39,926 nucleotides of DNA from Amycolatopsis orientalis DSM 40040 = KCTC 9412 (GCF_000478275.1 NZ_ASJB01000011.1:1-39926); one strand, 5' to 3'. Positions 1 through 7,854 are shown, numbered from the stretch's first letter. Notes: generated by a model not told the origin, from the sequence alone. Translations and numbers: made by a program.

Positions 1-136
1 CCCGGCGGAATAGAGACAACGCGACGTCTCCATTTCGCCGGGGCCAATCGCAGTCAGTCGACTAATTGCGCCAGGCAGGCGCCGCATTCCACCAGAGCCC
101 AGGCAACCCGACCGCAATTAGCCGACTAAACGCGCC
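1..136 (+). repeat. Left copy of a terminal inverted repeat
   Basis: Positions 1-136 match the reverse complement of 39790-39926 with one substitution (position 64) and one single-base indel (around 71-72). The outer 63 nt are identical. The element has internal dyads: 1-17 pairs with 26-42 (17-nt arms with two G-U type differences), 68-72 pairs with 78-82, and two 22-nt palindrome-like motifs sit at 49-70 and 113-134. There is no coding capacity. It resembles a composite palindromic (BIME- or MITE-like) intergenic repeat. What lies outside the window is unknown, so the true outer edge cannot be set. Confidence 0.9.
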
Positions 137-179
137 ACGCGTCGCGTGCCGCGCGCCAGGTGACGCGTGCCGCGCGGCG

Positions 180-1799
180 CTAACCCTCACGAAGGGCCCC
201 ATCGGCCAACATCACCCGCCGATCCACCTTGATCTCCCTCAGGAACCGCTCATCGTGGCTCACGACCACGAAAGCCCCCTGATAAGCCCCCAGCGCACTC
301 TCCAGCTGCCCGACGCTGACCAGGTCGAGATTGTTCGTCGGCTCGTCCAGCAAGAGCAATCGAGGCGCGGGCTCGGCGAACAGGACGCAGGCCAAAGTGG
401 CCCGAAGTCGTTCGCCGCCGGACAGCACGCCGACGGGAAGCTGGCTTCGCGCGCCGCGGAACAGGAAGCGGGCGAGCAGCGTCATCCGTTGCGATTCGGG
501 CAGGCCGGGGGCGAACGACGCGAAGTTCTCGGCGATGGTCCGGTCCAGGTCCAGCAGATCGAGTCGCTGCGAGAGGTACGCGATCCGGCCCTCGGCCCGT
601 TTGATCATCCCGCCGGAGGGTTCGAGGTCGCCGTTGAGTACCCGCAGAAGGGTCGACTTTCCGCTGCCGTTGCCGCCGGTCAGCGCGATCCGTTCGGGGC
701 CTCGGATCGTCAGGTCGACGCCGTCGCCCGCGAAGACGTTCCGGTCGCCGTAGCGTACTTGGATGCCTTCGCCGTGGAACATCGTGCGGCCCGCGGGGAC
801 GTTGGTGCCCGGCAGGATCAGCGCGATCTTCTGGTCGTCGCGGAGCGCGCGTTCGGCCTCGTCGAGGCGGTTCTTCGCGTCGCTGACCCGCGCGGCGTGC
901 GTCTCGTTGGCCTTGCCTGCGGATTCCTGGGCGTTGCGTTTCATGGTGCCGGCGAAGATCTTCGGCAGACCGGCGTTGCCGAGGTTGCGGGCGGCGTTGC
1001 CCGCCCGCCGCGCGGCTCGTTCGCGGGCCTGCTGCATCTCCCGCTTCTCGCGTTTGACCTCTTGTTCGGCACTGCGGACGTTGCGTTCGGCGACCTCTTG
1101 CTCGGCCTTGACCGCCGCTTCGTATTGGGTGAAGTTCCCGCCGTGGTAGCGGAGGCCGCCGCGGTCGAGTTCCGCGATCCGGTCCATGCGGTCGAGCAGT
1201 TCCCGGTCGTGGCTCACCAGCAACAGGCAACCGGACCAGTCTTCCAGCACGCCGTAGAGCTTGCGGCGCGCGTCGAGGTCGAGGTTGTTGGTCGGTTCGT
1301 CCAGTAGCAGGACGTCGGGCCGTTTCAGCAGCTGCGCGGCCAGGCCGAGCGAGATGACCTGACCGCCGCTCAACGTGCGCAGGCTCCGGTCCAGCAGGAT
1401 GCCGTCGAGACCGAGCCGGTCGAGCTGGGCGCGGGTGCGTTCCTCGATGTCCCAGTCGTTGCCGATGGTGGTGAAGTGCTCGTCGCTCGCGTCACCCGAT
1501 TCGATGGCGGTCAGCGCCGCGAGCTGTGGGGCGATGCCCAGCACCTCGGCCACGGTCAGCTCGGCGGTGAGCGGTAGCGACTGCGGCAGGTAGCCGAGCA
1601 CCCCTTGGGTGGACACGGTCCCGCTGAAGGGCTTGAGCTCACCGGCGATCAGCTTGAGGAGGGTGCTCTTGCCCGCCCCGTTGGGCGCGACGAGACCGGT
1701 GCGGCCGCCGGGCACGGTGAAGGACAGGTCGTCGAAGACCGGGGTGTCGTCCGGCCAGGCGAAGGACAGCGCGGACACGACGACGAAGGCGTCTGACAT
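180..1799 (-). CDS. ABC-F family ATPase, probable ribosome-protection antibiotic resistance protein
   Basis: The 539-aa protein has two ABC ATPase domains on one chain and no membrane segments, the ABC-F layout. Domain 1 has Walker A at residues 38-46 (APNGAGKST), signature LSGGQ at 143-147 and Walker B/DEPTNN at about 164-172. A charged, coiled-coil-rich interdomain linker runs about 228-325. Domain 2 has Walker A GGNGSGKST at about 375-383, LSGGE at 459-463 and DEPTNN at about 485-490. Known family members bind the ribosomal E site and either remove peptidyl-transferase-centre antibiotics or tune translation. Resistance is favoured here because a short leader ORF and alternative hairpins lie upstream. 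The substrate antibiotic cannot be told from sequence. The start ATG at 1799 has only a weak GAGG about 9 nt upstream. It could instead be a housekeeping Uup/EttA-like factor, but the long upstream leader argues against that. Confidence 0.9.
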   Translation of the reverse strand: MSDAFVVVSALSFAWPDDTPVFDDLSFTVPGGRTGLVAPNGAGKSTLLKLIAGELKPFSGTVSTQGVLGYLPQSLPLTAELTVAEVLGIAPQLAALTAIESGDASDEHFTTIGNDWDIEERTRAQLDRLGLDGILLDRSLRTLSGGQVISLGLAAQLLKRPDVLLLDEPTNNLDLDARRKLYGVLEDWSGCLLLVSHDRELLDRMDRIAELDRGGLRYHGGNFTQYEAAVKAEQEVAERNVRSAEQEVKREKREMQQARERAARRAGNAARNLGNAGLPKIFAGTMKRNAQESAGKANETHAARVSDAKNRLDEAERALRDDQKIALILPGTNVPAGRTMFHGEGIQVRYGDRNVFAGDGVDLTIRGPERIALTGGNGSGKSTLLRVLNGDLEPSGGMIKRAEGRIAYLSQRLDLLDLDRTIAENFASFAPGLPESQRMTLLARFLFRGARSQLPVGVLSGGERLRATLACVLFAEPAPRLLLLDEPTNNLDLVSVGQLESALGAYQGAFVVVSHDERFLREIKVDRRVMLADGALREG

Positions 1800-1849
1800 G
1801 GAGAAAGACCTCGCGAAGGAAGCGGGCGCATCGAGGCTGCACCGCGGTG

Positions 1850-1904
1850 GACGTGGCGTTGAGGGAACGACGAAATGGCCACGTCGGCGCTACCGCCGGT
1901 GGCC
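1850..1904 (-). promoter_or_regulatory. Two mutually exclusive hairpins in the ABC-F leader (candidate attenuator)
   Basis: On the minus strand GGCCAC (1904-1899) can pair with GTGGCC (1882-1877), with an inner cggcg/cgccg stem (1898-1894 with 1889-1885). Alternatively GACGTGGC (1885-1878) can pair with GCCACGTC (1857-1850), an 8-bp perfect stem. Both structures use 1878-1882, so only one can form. They begin 14 nt after the stop of a short leader ORF. Neither is followed by a clear U-tract, so translational control, or Rho-dependent or hairpin-only termination, is more likely than a classic intrinsic terminator. Confidence 0.5.
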
Positions 1905-1917
1905 TGGCAACTCCGGC

Positions 1918-1947
1918 TCACCCGGAGATGTCGTCTTCACCTGCCAC
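1918..1947 (-). CDS. Leader peptide upstream of ABC-F gene (MAGEDDISG)
   Basis: A 9-codon ORF starts with GTG at 1947 and ends with TGA at 1918-1920. A full GAGGAG Shine-Dalgarno at 1960-1955 stands 7 nt before the start, a better site than the one before the ABC-F gene itself. The stop is followed 14 nt later by the alternative hairpins. Short leader ORFs of this kind precede several actinobacterial and firmicute ABC-F and Erm resistance genes, where drug-stalled ribosomes change the RNA fold. That role is inferred here. The ORF itself and its Shine-Dalgarno are plain in the sequence. Confidence 0.55.
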   Translation of the reverse strand: MAGEDDISG

Positions 1948-1994
1948 GTCTGGTCTCCTCTGCGTTGATCAGGTCCGGCTCCACGGTAACAAAT

Positions 1995-2024
1995 CCGGTC
2001 GGAGCCCGCCCGGGCTCCGACCGG
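1995..2024 (-). terminator. Hairpin terminator downstream of bglC
   Basis: A perfect 13-bp stem (1995-2007 with 2012-2024) closes a 4-nt loop 7 nt after the GH1 stop codon. It has no long U-tract, as is common in actinomycetes. It would separate the ceb operon from the ABC-F unit downstream. Confidence 0.75.
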
Positions 2025-2030
2025 ACGCGA

Positions 2031-3434
2031 TCAGCTCAGGCCGTTGAGGCTGATCGCCCTGGAGTACCAGAGCGCGCTCTGCTTCGGCGTCCGTCGCTGC
2101 GTCTCGTAGTCGACGTGCACGAGCCCGAACCGCTTGGCGTACCCCTCGGCCCACTCGAAGTTGTCGAGCAGCGACCAATAGAAGTACCCGCGCAGGTCGA
2201 CGCCCGCCTCGATCGCCTCATAGGCGGCACGCAGATGCGAATCGAGGAAGGCGATCCGGTCGGTGTCCGCGACGTCCCCGGCGACCAGGGCGTCCGGATA
2301 GGACGCGCCGTTTTCGGTGATGTACAACGGGATCGGCCGGTAGTCACGGTGGACCTGCAGCAGGCATTCGGTCAGCCGCGATGGCTGGACCTCCCAGCCG
2401 GAGTCGGTGAGTGGCGCCGCCTCGTCGGGGACGAAGTGGACGTCGGGCACGCCGAGCCAGTCGGGTCCCGCCGGCTCACTGCCGGGCCGAGGCGTGCCGG
2501 CGACCTGGTAACCGCGGTAATAGTTGACGCCCATCCAGTCGATCGGGGCGGAGATGGTCTCGAGGTCACCTTCCTGGATGAGTGCTTCGAGGCCGAGGTG
2601 GGCGAGATCGGCCACCATGTCCTCGGGGTAGGCGCCGTTGAGCACCGGATCGAGGAAGAGCCGGTTCTGCAGGCCGTCGATCCGGCGCGCGGCCTCGACG
2701 TCCACAGTGGACGACGGGTCGGCGGCGGAGACGGGGTACAGGTTCAGCGTGATCCCCGAGGCCGCCGAAGGGGCGTGCCGTCGCAGGACGTCCATCGCGA
2801 GCCCGTGTCCCAGCAGGAGATGGTGGGTGGCGGCGACCGCGGCTTCGGGTTCCTGACGGCCCGGTGCGTGGATGCCGCCCGCGTAGCCGAGCATCGCCGC
2901 GCACCACGGCTCGTTCAGGGTCGACCAGTTCTGCACCCGGTCGCCGATCCGCGCCACGATCGTTTCGGCGTACTCGGCGAACCGGAACGCGGTCTCGCGC
3001 GAGGTCCAGCCGCCCTTGTCCTCCAGCGCCTGCGGGAGATCCCAGTGATAGAGCGTCGCCCAGGGCTGGACCCCGGCTTCGAGGAGCCTGTCGACGAGCC
3101 GGTCGTAGAAGGCGAGCCCCTTCGGATTCGGCGCGCCGCCGTCGGGCCGGATCCGCGGCCACGACATGGAGAACCGGTACGCGCCGAGGCCGAGCTGCCG
3201 CATGAGATCGATGTCTTCGGCGTAGCGCCGGTAGTGATCGGCCCCCGGTTCGCCGGTGTCGCCACCGACGACGGCGCCGGGGCGGCGGGCGAAGACGTCC
3301 CAGATCGAGTCGGTCCGGCCGTCGGCGGCGGTGGCGCCTTCGACCTGGAAGGCCGCGGTGGCGGCGCCCCACACGAATCCGGGCGGGAACGGCAGCGCGG
3401 TCTTCTCCCGCACACTGTCGGGATGAGCTGACAT
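2031..3434 (-). CDS. bglC: GH1 beta-glucosidase, ceb-operon type
   Basis: The 467-aa cytoplasmic enzyme is a retaining beta-glucosidase of glycoside hydrolase family 1, predicted to split imported cellobiose and cello-oligosaccharides to glucose. The acid/base Glu lies in TLNEP (E175) and the nucleophile Glu in YITENG (E374). The N-terminal PPGFVWGAATAAFQVEGA and the C-terminal FEWAEGYAKRFGLVHVDY are family hallmarks. There is no signal peptide. The start ATG at 3434 lies 2 nt after the stop of the cebG permease gene, so it is the last gene of the ceb operon. A longer open frame upstream overlaps the permease and is not used. Its place after cebEFG matches bglC of Streptomyces. GH1 enzymes can be broad, so activity on other beta-glycosides is possible. 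Confidence 0.93.
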   Translation of the reverse strand: MSAHPDSVREKTALPFPPGFVWGAATAAFQVEGATAADGRTDSIWDVFARRPGAVVGGDTGEPGADHYRRYAEDIDLMRQLGLGAYRFSMSWPRIRPDGGAPNPKGLAFYDRLVDRLLEAGVQPWATLYHWDLPQALEDKGGWTSRETAFRFAEYAETIVARIGDRVQNWSTLNEPWCAAMLGYAGGIHAPGRQEPEAAVAATHHLLLGHGLAMDVLRRHAPSAASGITLNLYPVSAADPSSTVDVEAARRIDGLQNRLFLDPVLNGAYPEDMVADLAHLGLEALIQEGDLETISAPIDWMGVNYYRGYQVAGTPRPGSEPAGPDWLGVPDVHFVPDEAAPLTDSGWEVQPSRLTECLLQVHRDYRPIPLYITENGASYPDALVAGDVADTDRIAFLDSHLRAAYEAIEAGVDLRGYFYWSLLDNFEWAEGYAKRFGLVHVDYETQRRTPKQSALWYSRAISLNGLS

Positions 3435-3436
3435 GG

Positions 3437-4309
3437 TCACCCTTTCACGGCACCTTGCATGATCCCGGCCACGATCTGGCGGCCGAGGAGGAGGAAGACG
3501 ATGAGGATCGGGATGGTGGCCAGGGTGGTCCCGGCCAGCACCAGCGAGTAGTCGACGTAATAGCCGCTCTGCAGCTTCTCCAGTGCCAGCTGGACGGTGG
3601 GATTGCCGGCGTCCAGCACGACGAGTGGCCAGAGGAAGTCGTTCCACGAGGTCATGAACGTGAACATCGCCAGGATCGCCGCCGCCGGGCGGACGGCGGG
3701 AAGGCAGACGTTCCAGAAGATGCGGATCATGCTGCAGCCGTCGACCCTGGCCGCCTCGATCAGTTCGTACGGTACGGCGTCCACTGTGTACTGACGCATC
3801 CAGAACACGCCGAACGCGGTCACCAGGTTGGGCACGATCACCGACTGCAGCCCGCCCGCCCAGCCGAACTCGGACATCGCCATGAACAACGGGATGATGC
3901 CGAGCTGGGTCGGGACGGCGAGCGTGACCACGATGAACACGAACAGCCCGTTCCGGCCGCGGAACCGCAGTTTGGCGAACGCGAACCCGGCCAGCGAGGA
4001 GAACAGCACCGTGGTCAGCGTCACCGTGCCGGACACGATCAGGCTGTTCGCGAGCGCCTTCCAGAACGGCACCGTGTCGAACACCCGCGCCGCGTTGGCG
4101 AAGAAGTTGCCGCCGGGCAGGAACGGCGGGACCCGTTCGGTGAGCATCCCGCTGTCCCGGCTGGCCACCAGGAACGACCAGTAGAACGGGAACAGCGAAC
4201 CCAGTACGAAGATCGCGAGCACGATGTAGGTCGACCGGCGCGGTTTGCCCAGTGCCGCGACACCCCGCTTCAGCCCGCCGTTTTTGAGTCCACTGTGGAT
4301 GGTGGTCAT
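3437..4309 (-). CDS. cebG: Sugar ABC transporter permease, CebG/MalG type
   Basis: The 290-aa inner-membrane permease has about six hydrophobic segments and the binding-protein-dependent EAA loop (EAARVDGCSMIRIFWNVCLP, about residues 196-215), which docks the ATPase. It belongs to the CUT1 carbohydrate family. It is paired with CebF and predicted to import cellobiose or cellotriose. The start ATG at 4309 shares one base with the preceding TGA, indicating translational coupling with cebF. The operon encodes no ATPase. Streptomyces ceb systems use the shared ATPase MsiK encoded elsewhere, and the same is inferred here. Confidence 0.9.
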   Translation of the reverse strand: MTTIHSGLKNGGLKRGVAALGKPRRSTYIVLAIFVLGSLFPFYWSFLVASRDSGMLTERVPPFLPGGNFFANAARVFDTVPFWKALANSLIVSGTVTLTTVLFSSLAGFAFAKLRFRGRNGLFVFIVVTLAVPTQLGIIPLFMAMSEFGWAGGLQSVIVPNLVTAFGVFWMRQYTVDAVPYELIEAARVDGCSMIRIFWNVCLPAVRPAAAILAMFTFMTSWNDFLWPLVVLDAGNPTVQLALEKLQSGYYVDYSLVLAGTTLATIPILIVFLLLGRQIVAGIMQGAVKG

Positions 4310-5295
4310 CACTTCTTCACCGCCGGGGTCCGGGCGAGCCTGCCGGTGAGGAAGAAGTTCACCAGCGCGATCAGCACGATGATCAGGAACAGGACCCAGG
4401 CGATCGCCGAGGCGTAGCCGAGTTCGTAGTTCTCGAAGGCCGTTTGGTACAGGTACAGCGTCACGGTCTGGAACTGGTTGGACGAGCCGCCGTTGTTCGA
4501 CCCCGGCATGGCGTCGAACAGCTTGGGCTCGGTGAAGATCTGCAGCCCGCCGATCGTCGAGGTGATCGTGACGAAGATCAGCGTCGGCTTCAGCAGCGGG
4601 AGGGTGATGCTGAAGAACCGGCGTGCCGTTCCCGCGCCGTCGATCAGGGCGGCTTCGTGCAGTTCCTTCGGGATGGCCTGCATGGCCGCCAGCACGATCA
4701 GCGCGTTGTACCCGGTCCAGCGCCAGTTCACCATGATCGCGATCGCGACATGGCTGCTGAACCGGCCTGCCTGCCAGTCGACCGGATCGAGGCCGATGGT
4801 CTGCAGCAGGCCGTTGACCAGGCCGTACTTCGGCCCGAACAGGTTCGCGAAGATGATCCCCAATGCCACCAGGCTGGCGGCGTAGGGGAGCAGGATGCCG
4901 ACGCGCCAGCCGGTCGCCCCGCGCAGCCTGGCGCTGAGCAGCGCCGCCAGGAGCACCGCGATGATCAGCTGGGGAACGCTGGAGAGCAGGAAGATGCTGA
5001 CGGTGTTCTCGAGCGCGTTCCAGAACTGCGTGTCGGCGAACAGCTGCTTGAAGTTGTCCAGCCCGATGAAGTCCGGGGCGTCGTCGCCCGCCTCCCAGCT
5101 GAACAGCGACACATACGCCGTGTAGAGCAGCGGGAACAGCCCGACGACCCCGAACACGATGAAGAACGGGGCGATGTAGAGGTACGGCGAAACCTTGACG
5201 TCCCACCGGCTCAGGCGATGCCGGAGGGTGGGCCGGGGTGACGTGCGCACCCCGGCCTTACTCCCTTCCGGCGCGATCTTGTCGACGACGGTCAT
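4309..5295 (-). CDS. cebF: Sugar ABC transporter permease, CebF/MalF type
   Basis: The 328-aa CUT1 permease has a cytoplasmic N-terminus of about 35 residues followed by about six membrane segments. The EAA motif (EAALIDGAGTARRFFSITLP) is near residue 218. It forms the heterodimeric membrane pore with CebG. Its ATG at 5295 follows the binding-protein stop by 3 nt, and its own stop overlaps cebG by a base, so the operon is tightly coupled. The ceb assignment rests on gene order, the downstream GH1 gene and the CebR box upstream rather than on family alone. Confidence 0.9.
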   Translation of the reverse strand: MTVVDKIAPEGSKAGVRTSPRPTLRHRLSRWDVKVSPYLYIAPFFIVFGVVGLFPLLYTAYVSLFSWEAGDDAPDFIGLDNFKQLFADTQFWNALENTVSIFLLSSVPQLIIAVLLAALLSARLRGATGWRVGILLPYAASLVALGIIFANLFGPKYGLVNGLLQTIGLDPVDWQAGRFSSHVAIAIMVNWRWTGYNALIVLAAMQAIPKELHEAALIDGAGTARRFFSITLPLLKPTLIFVTITSTIGGLQIFTEPKLFDAMPGSNNGGSSNQFQTVTLYLYQTAFENYELGYASAIAWVLFLIIVLIALVNFFLTGRLARTPAVKK

Positions 5296-5298
5296 CGG

Positions 5299-6600
5299 TC
5301 AGCGCGTGATCTTCTTCGCGGCGTCGAGCATTTGCGTCCAGCCCTCTTCCGCCGACTTGCCCTGTTCGACGGCCTGGAGCGCCGGGCTCGAAGCGTTCTC
5401 CTGGATCTGGCCGTCACCCGGGCCCTTGTACTGCGGCTTGGCGACCTTCTTGGCCTGCTCGGCGAACAGTTCGCCGACCTTGACGTCACCGAAGTAGGGG
5501 TCGGTCTTGCCCAGCAGCGCCGGGTCCTCCAGCGCCTTGACCTGGCTCGGGAAGGTGCCCTTGGCCTGGAACGCCTTGATCTGCTGCTCCGGCGCGGTCA
5601 GCCAGGCGGCGAGTTCGGCCGCCTCCTTCGGGTGCTTCGACTGCGTCGGGACGGTCAGGTACGAACCGCCCCAGTTGCCGCCGCCACCGGGGAACGCCGC
5701 GGTGACCGCCCACTTGCCTGCGTTCTCCGGGCCCGAGTGCTCCTTGATCACGCCGAGCATCCACGCGGGACACACCTTCGTGGCGAAGGCACTCTGCTTG
5801 AAGCCGGAGTTCCACTCGTTGCTGAACGCGGTGAGCTTGGCCGACTGTCCTTTCGCGACGGCCGCGGTGACCTTGTTCCACGCGTCCCTGATGCCCTGGT
5901 TGGTCTCCACGGCGAGCTTGTCGTCGTTCCCGATGTAACCGGTGGGGAGCTGGTTGACCATGGCGTTGAAGTTCTGCGACGCCGAGTCGAACCACGCCTT
6001 GCCGCCGGTCTTGGAGACGTACTGCTCGCCCGCGGCGAAGTAGCTGTCCCAGGTCGCGAACAGCGGCTTGACCGCTTCGGGATCGGTCGGCAGGCCCGCC
6101 GCCTGGAACATGTCCTTGCGGTAGCACATCGCCAGCGGCCCGATGTCCGTGCCGTAGCCGATGACCTTGCCGTCCTTGGTCTTCGCCGCGTCGTACTTCC
6201 AGCCGAGCCAGCGGTCGGGGGAGGCCTCCGCCGGGCCGATCTTGGGGAGGTCGTTGAACTTCGAGCCCTTGTCGAGGACGTTCGACAGGTGCCCCTCCTC
6301 GACCGCGGTGACGTCGGCGAGTCCCGAACCCGCCGCCAGTTTCGTGATGAGTTCCTGGTGGTACGGCCCGCCCTGGCCGGTCTTGCGGTGGGTGATCTTG
6401 ATGTTCGGGTGCAGCCGCTCGTATTCGGGAATGAGCTCCTCGTAGCCGAATTCGGTGAACGTCGCCAGCGTCAGCTCGACCTTCGCGTTCGGGTCGGACG
6501 CGGCGGGTGTCCCGCCGTCGTCACCGCCGCACGCGCTCACGCCGAATGCCGTCATCGTGATACCCAGTGCCAGCACCAGGCCGTTCCGGATGGTTCTCAC
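5299..6600 (-). CDS. cebE: Cello-oligosaccharide-binding lipoprotein, CebE type
   Basis: The 433-aa CUT1 solute-binding lipoprotein has a signal peptide ending in the lipobox VSAC (C24), followed by an acidic/Ser-rich linker. The mature part shows the extracellular sugar-binding fold, with KVELTLATFTEFGYEELIPEYERLHPNIKI at its N-terminus. It should capture cellobiose or longer oligomers at the cell surface and hand them to CebF/CebG. It is first in the operon. Its promoter region contains an exact CebR box at 6656-6669. A binding protein for another beta-glucoside cannot be excluded from sequence alone. Confidence 0.85.
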   Translation of the reverse strand: MRTIRNGLVLALGITMTAFGVSACGGDDGGTPAASDPNAKVELTLATFTEFGYEELIPEYERLHPNIKITHRKTGQGGPYHQELITKLAAGSGLADVTAVEEGHLSNVLDKGSKFNDLPKIGPAEASPDRWLGWKYDAAKTKDGKVIGYGTDIGPLAMCYRKDMFQAAGLPTDPEAVKPLFATWDSYFAAGEQYVSKTGGKAWFDSASQNFNAMVNQLPTGYIGNDDKLAVETNQGIRDAWNKVTAAVAKGQSAKLTAFSNEWNSGFKQSAFATKVCPAWMLGVIKEHSGPENAGKWAVTAAFPGGGGNWGGSYLTVPTQSKHPKEAAELAAWLTAPEQQIKAFQAKGTFPSQVKALEDPALLGKTDPYFGDVKVGELFAEQAKKVAKPQYKGPGDGQIQENASSPALQAVEQGKSAEEGWTQMLDAAKKITR

Positions 6601-6655
6601 GTGTCTCTAACCCCTTGCCGATGGATGGGAACGCCGTCGCGGTATGACCAGAAAA

Positions 6656-6669
6656 TGGGAGCGCTCCCA
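6656..6669. promoter_or_regulatory. CebR operator, exact 14-bp palindrome
   Basis: TGGGAGCGCTCCCA is a perfect palindrome identical to the CebR box described in Streptomyces. It lies about 56 nt upstream of cebE and about 10-30 nt downstream of the likely -35/-10 region. Bound repressor would block cebEFG-bglC transcription. Cellobiose or cellotriose is the expected inducer. Confidence 0.9.
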
Positions 6670-6679
6670 GGATGCGCCG

Positions 6680-6708
6680 AGTCTGTCGCCACCGCATAGT
6701 CATGTCAA
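6680..6708 (-). promoter_or_regulatory. Probable cebE promoter
   Basis: On the minus strand a consensus -35 TTGACA (6708-6703) is followed after 17 nt by a weak -10 CAGACT (6685-6680). The CebR box starts about 10 nt further down. The -35 match is strong and the -10 poor, so the exact start point is uncertain. Confidence 0.5.
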
Positions 6709-6735
6709 GAGCTTGTAATAAGAGCGTTTCCATCA

Positions 6736-6749
6736 CGGGAGCGCTCTCA
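6736..6749. promoter_or_regulatory. Second, imperfect CebR-like operator
   Basis: CGGGAGCGCTCTCA matches the 14-bp CebR box at 12 of 14 positions. It lies closer to cebR, about 52 nt upstream of its start, so it may serve autoregulation of cebR or cooperative repression with the perfect site at 6656-6669. Confidence 0.65.
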
Positions 6750-6800
6750 GCGCCGGGGCCCGCGGACACTAAGCTGTCGGTGTACGGATGATGCTGAAGG

Positions 6801-7847
6801 GTGAAGGTGACGCGGGTGGGGCCTCGACCAGGGGAAGACGAGCGGCCGACGCTGGAAGACGTCGCCGCGTCCGCCGGGGTCAGCCGGTCGACGGCTTCCC
6901 GCGCGCTCAACGACGACGGTTACGTCAGCGCGCGGTCGCGGGAGAAGGTGCAGGCCGCGGCCCGCGAACTCGGCTACTCCCCGAACCAGGCGGCCCGGTC
7001 GCTGGTCACCAGGCGGACCGGGGCGGTCGCGGTCGTGCTGTCGGAACCGGAGGCGCGGCTGCTCGACGACCCGTACCGCACCGCGGTCATGCGGGCGGGA
7101 TACCGCGAACTGGCCGACATCGGCTGCCAGATGGTCTTGATCTTCAGCGACACGCGCGAGGACCTCGACCGTACGGTGCGGTTCCTCGACGGCGGGCACG
7201 TCGACGGCGTGCTGGTGTTCGCCCCGCACCGGACCGACCCGCTGCCCAAGGCGTTGCGGCAGCTGAGGATCCCGGTGGTGTACGGCGGGCAGGCGGCCGG
7301 ACTCAAACGCGGCGTCCACGTCGTCGACTTCGACAACGAGGGCGGCGCGAAGCTGGCGGTCGCGCATCTGGTCGAGACAGGCCATCGCCATATCGCCACG
7401 ATCGCGGGCCCGCAGGACCAGAGCGCGGCGATCGACCGGCTCTCCGGCTGGCGCAAGACCCTGCTCGACGCCGGACTCGACCCCGCGGACCTGGTCGAAG
7501 AGGCCGACTTCACGCTCACCGGCGGCGCGAAGGCGATGTCGAACCTCCTCGAACGCCGTCCCGACCTCGACGCCGTCTTCGTGGCCAGCGACATGATGGC
7601 CGTGGGCGCCCTCCGGACCCTGCACGCGGCCGGACGGCGGATCCCCTCGGACGTCGCCGTCGTCAGCTTCGACGACAACGCGACGCTCGCGCCCGAGATG
7701 GAACCGCCCCTGACCTCGGTGCACCAGGACCCGCGCGAGCAGGTCCACGCGATGGTCGAGACGCTGCTCGCGGTGATGGACGACAGGGAGCTCAAGCCCC
7801 GCCAGCGGATCTTGCCGGTCTCCCTCACCCATCGCGCTTCGAGCTGA
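6801..7847 (+). CDS. cebR: LacI-family repressor of the cellobiose operon, CebR type
   Basis: The 348-aa regulator has an N-terminal LacI helix-turn-helix (about residues 16-62, PTLEDVAASAGVSRSTASRALN...) and a periplasmic-binding-protein-like effector domain, with FVASDMMAVGALRTL and VSFDDN typical of the family. It is divergent from cebE, with two CebR-type boxes between. Together these strongly suggest a repressor of cebEFG-bglC induced by cello-oligosaccharides. The start is not certain: GTG codons at 6801, 6807 and 6816 are in frame, and 6816 has GAAGG about 8 nt upstream. It ends 7 nt from the convergent GH43 gene, with no terminator between. Confidence 0.88.
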   Translation: MKVTRVGPRPGEDERPTLEDVAASAGVSRSTASRALNDDGYVSARSREKVQAAARELGYSPNQAARSLVTRRTGAVAVVLSEPEARLLDDPYRTAVMRAGYRELADIGCQMVLIFSDTREDLDRTVRFLDGGHVDGVLVFAPHRTDPLPKALRQLRIPVVYGGQAAGLKRGVHVVDFDNEGGAKLAVAHLVETGHRHIATIAGPQDQSAAIDRLSGWRKTLLDAGLDPADLVEEADFTLTGGAKAMSNLLERRPDLDAVFVASDMMAVGALRTLHAAGRRIPSDVAVVSFDDNATLAPEMEPPLTSVHQDPREQVHAMVETLLAVMDDRELKPRQRILPVSLTHRASS

Positions 7848-7854
7848 CCCCGGT

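Noticed and set aside
66..1307. Long open frame on the plus strand opposite the ABC-F gene
   Set aside because: It is an antisense shadow of high-GC codon bias. It starts in the inverted repeat, has no Shine-Dalgarno or domain, and the opposite strand encodes a clear ABC-F protein.
3434..3647. N-terminal extension of the GH1 gene
   Set aside because: The extra 71 codons overlap the cebG permease gene and are Arg/Pro/His-rich shadow sequence. ATG at 3434 gives the usual GH1 N-terminus.
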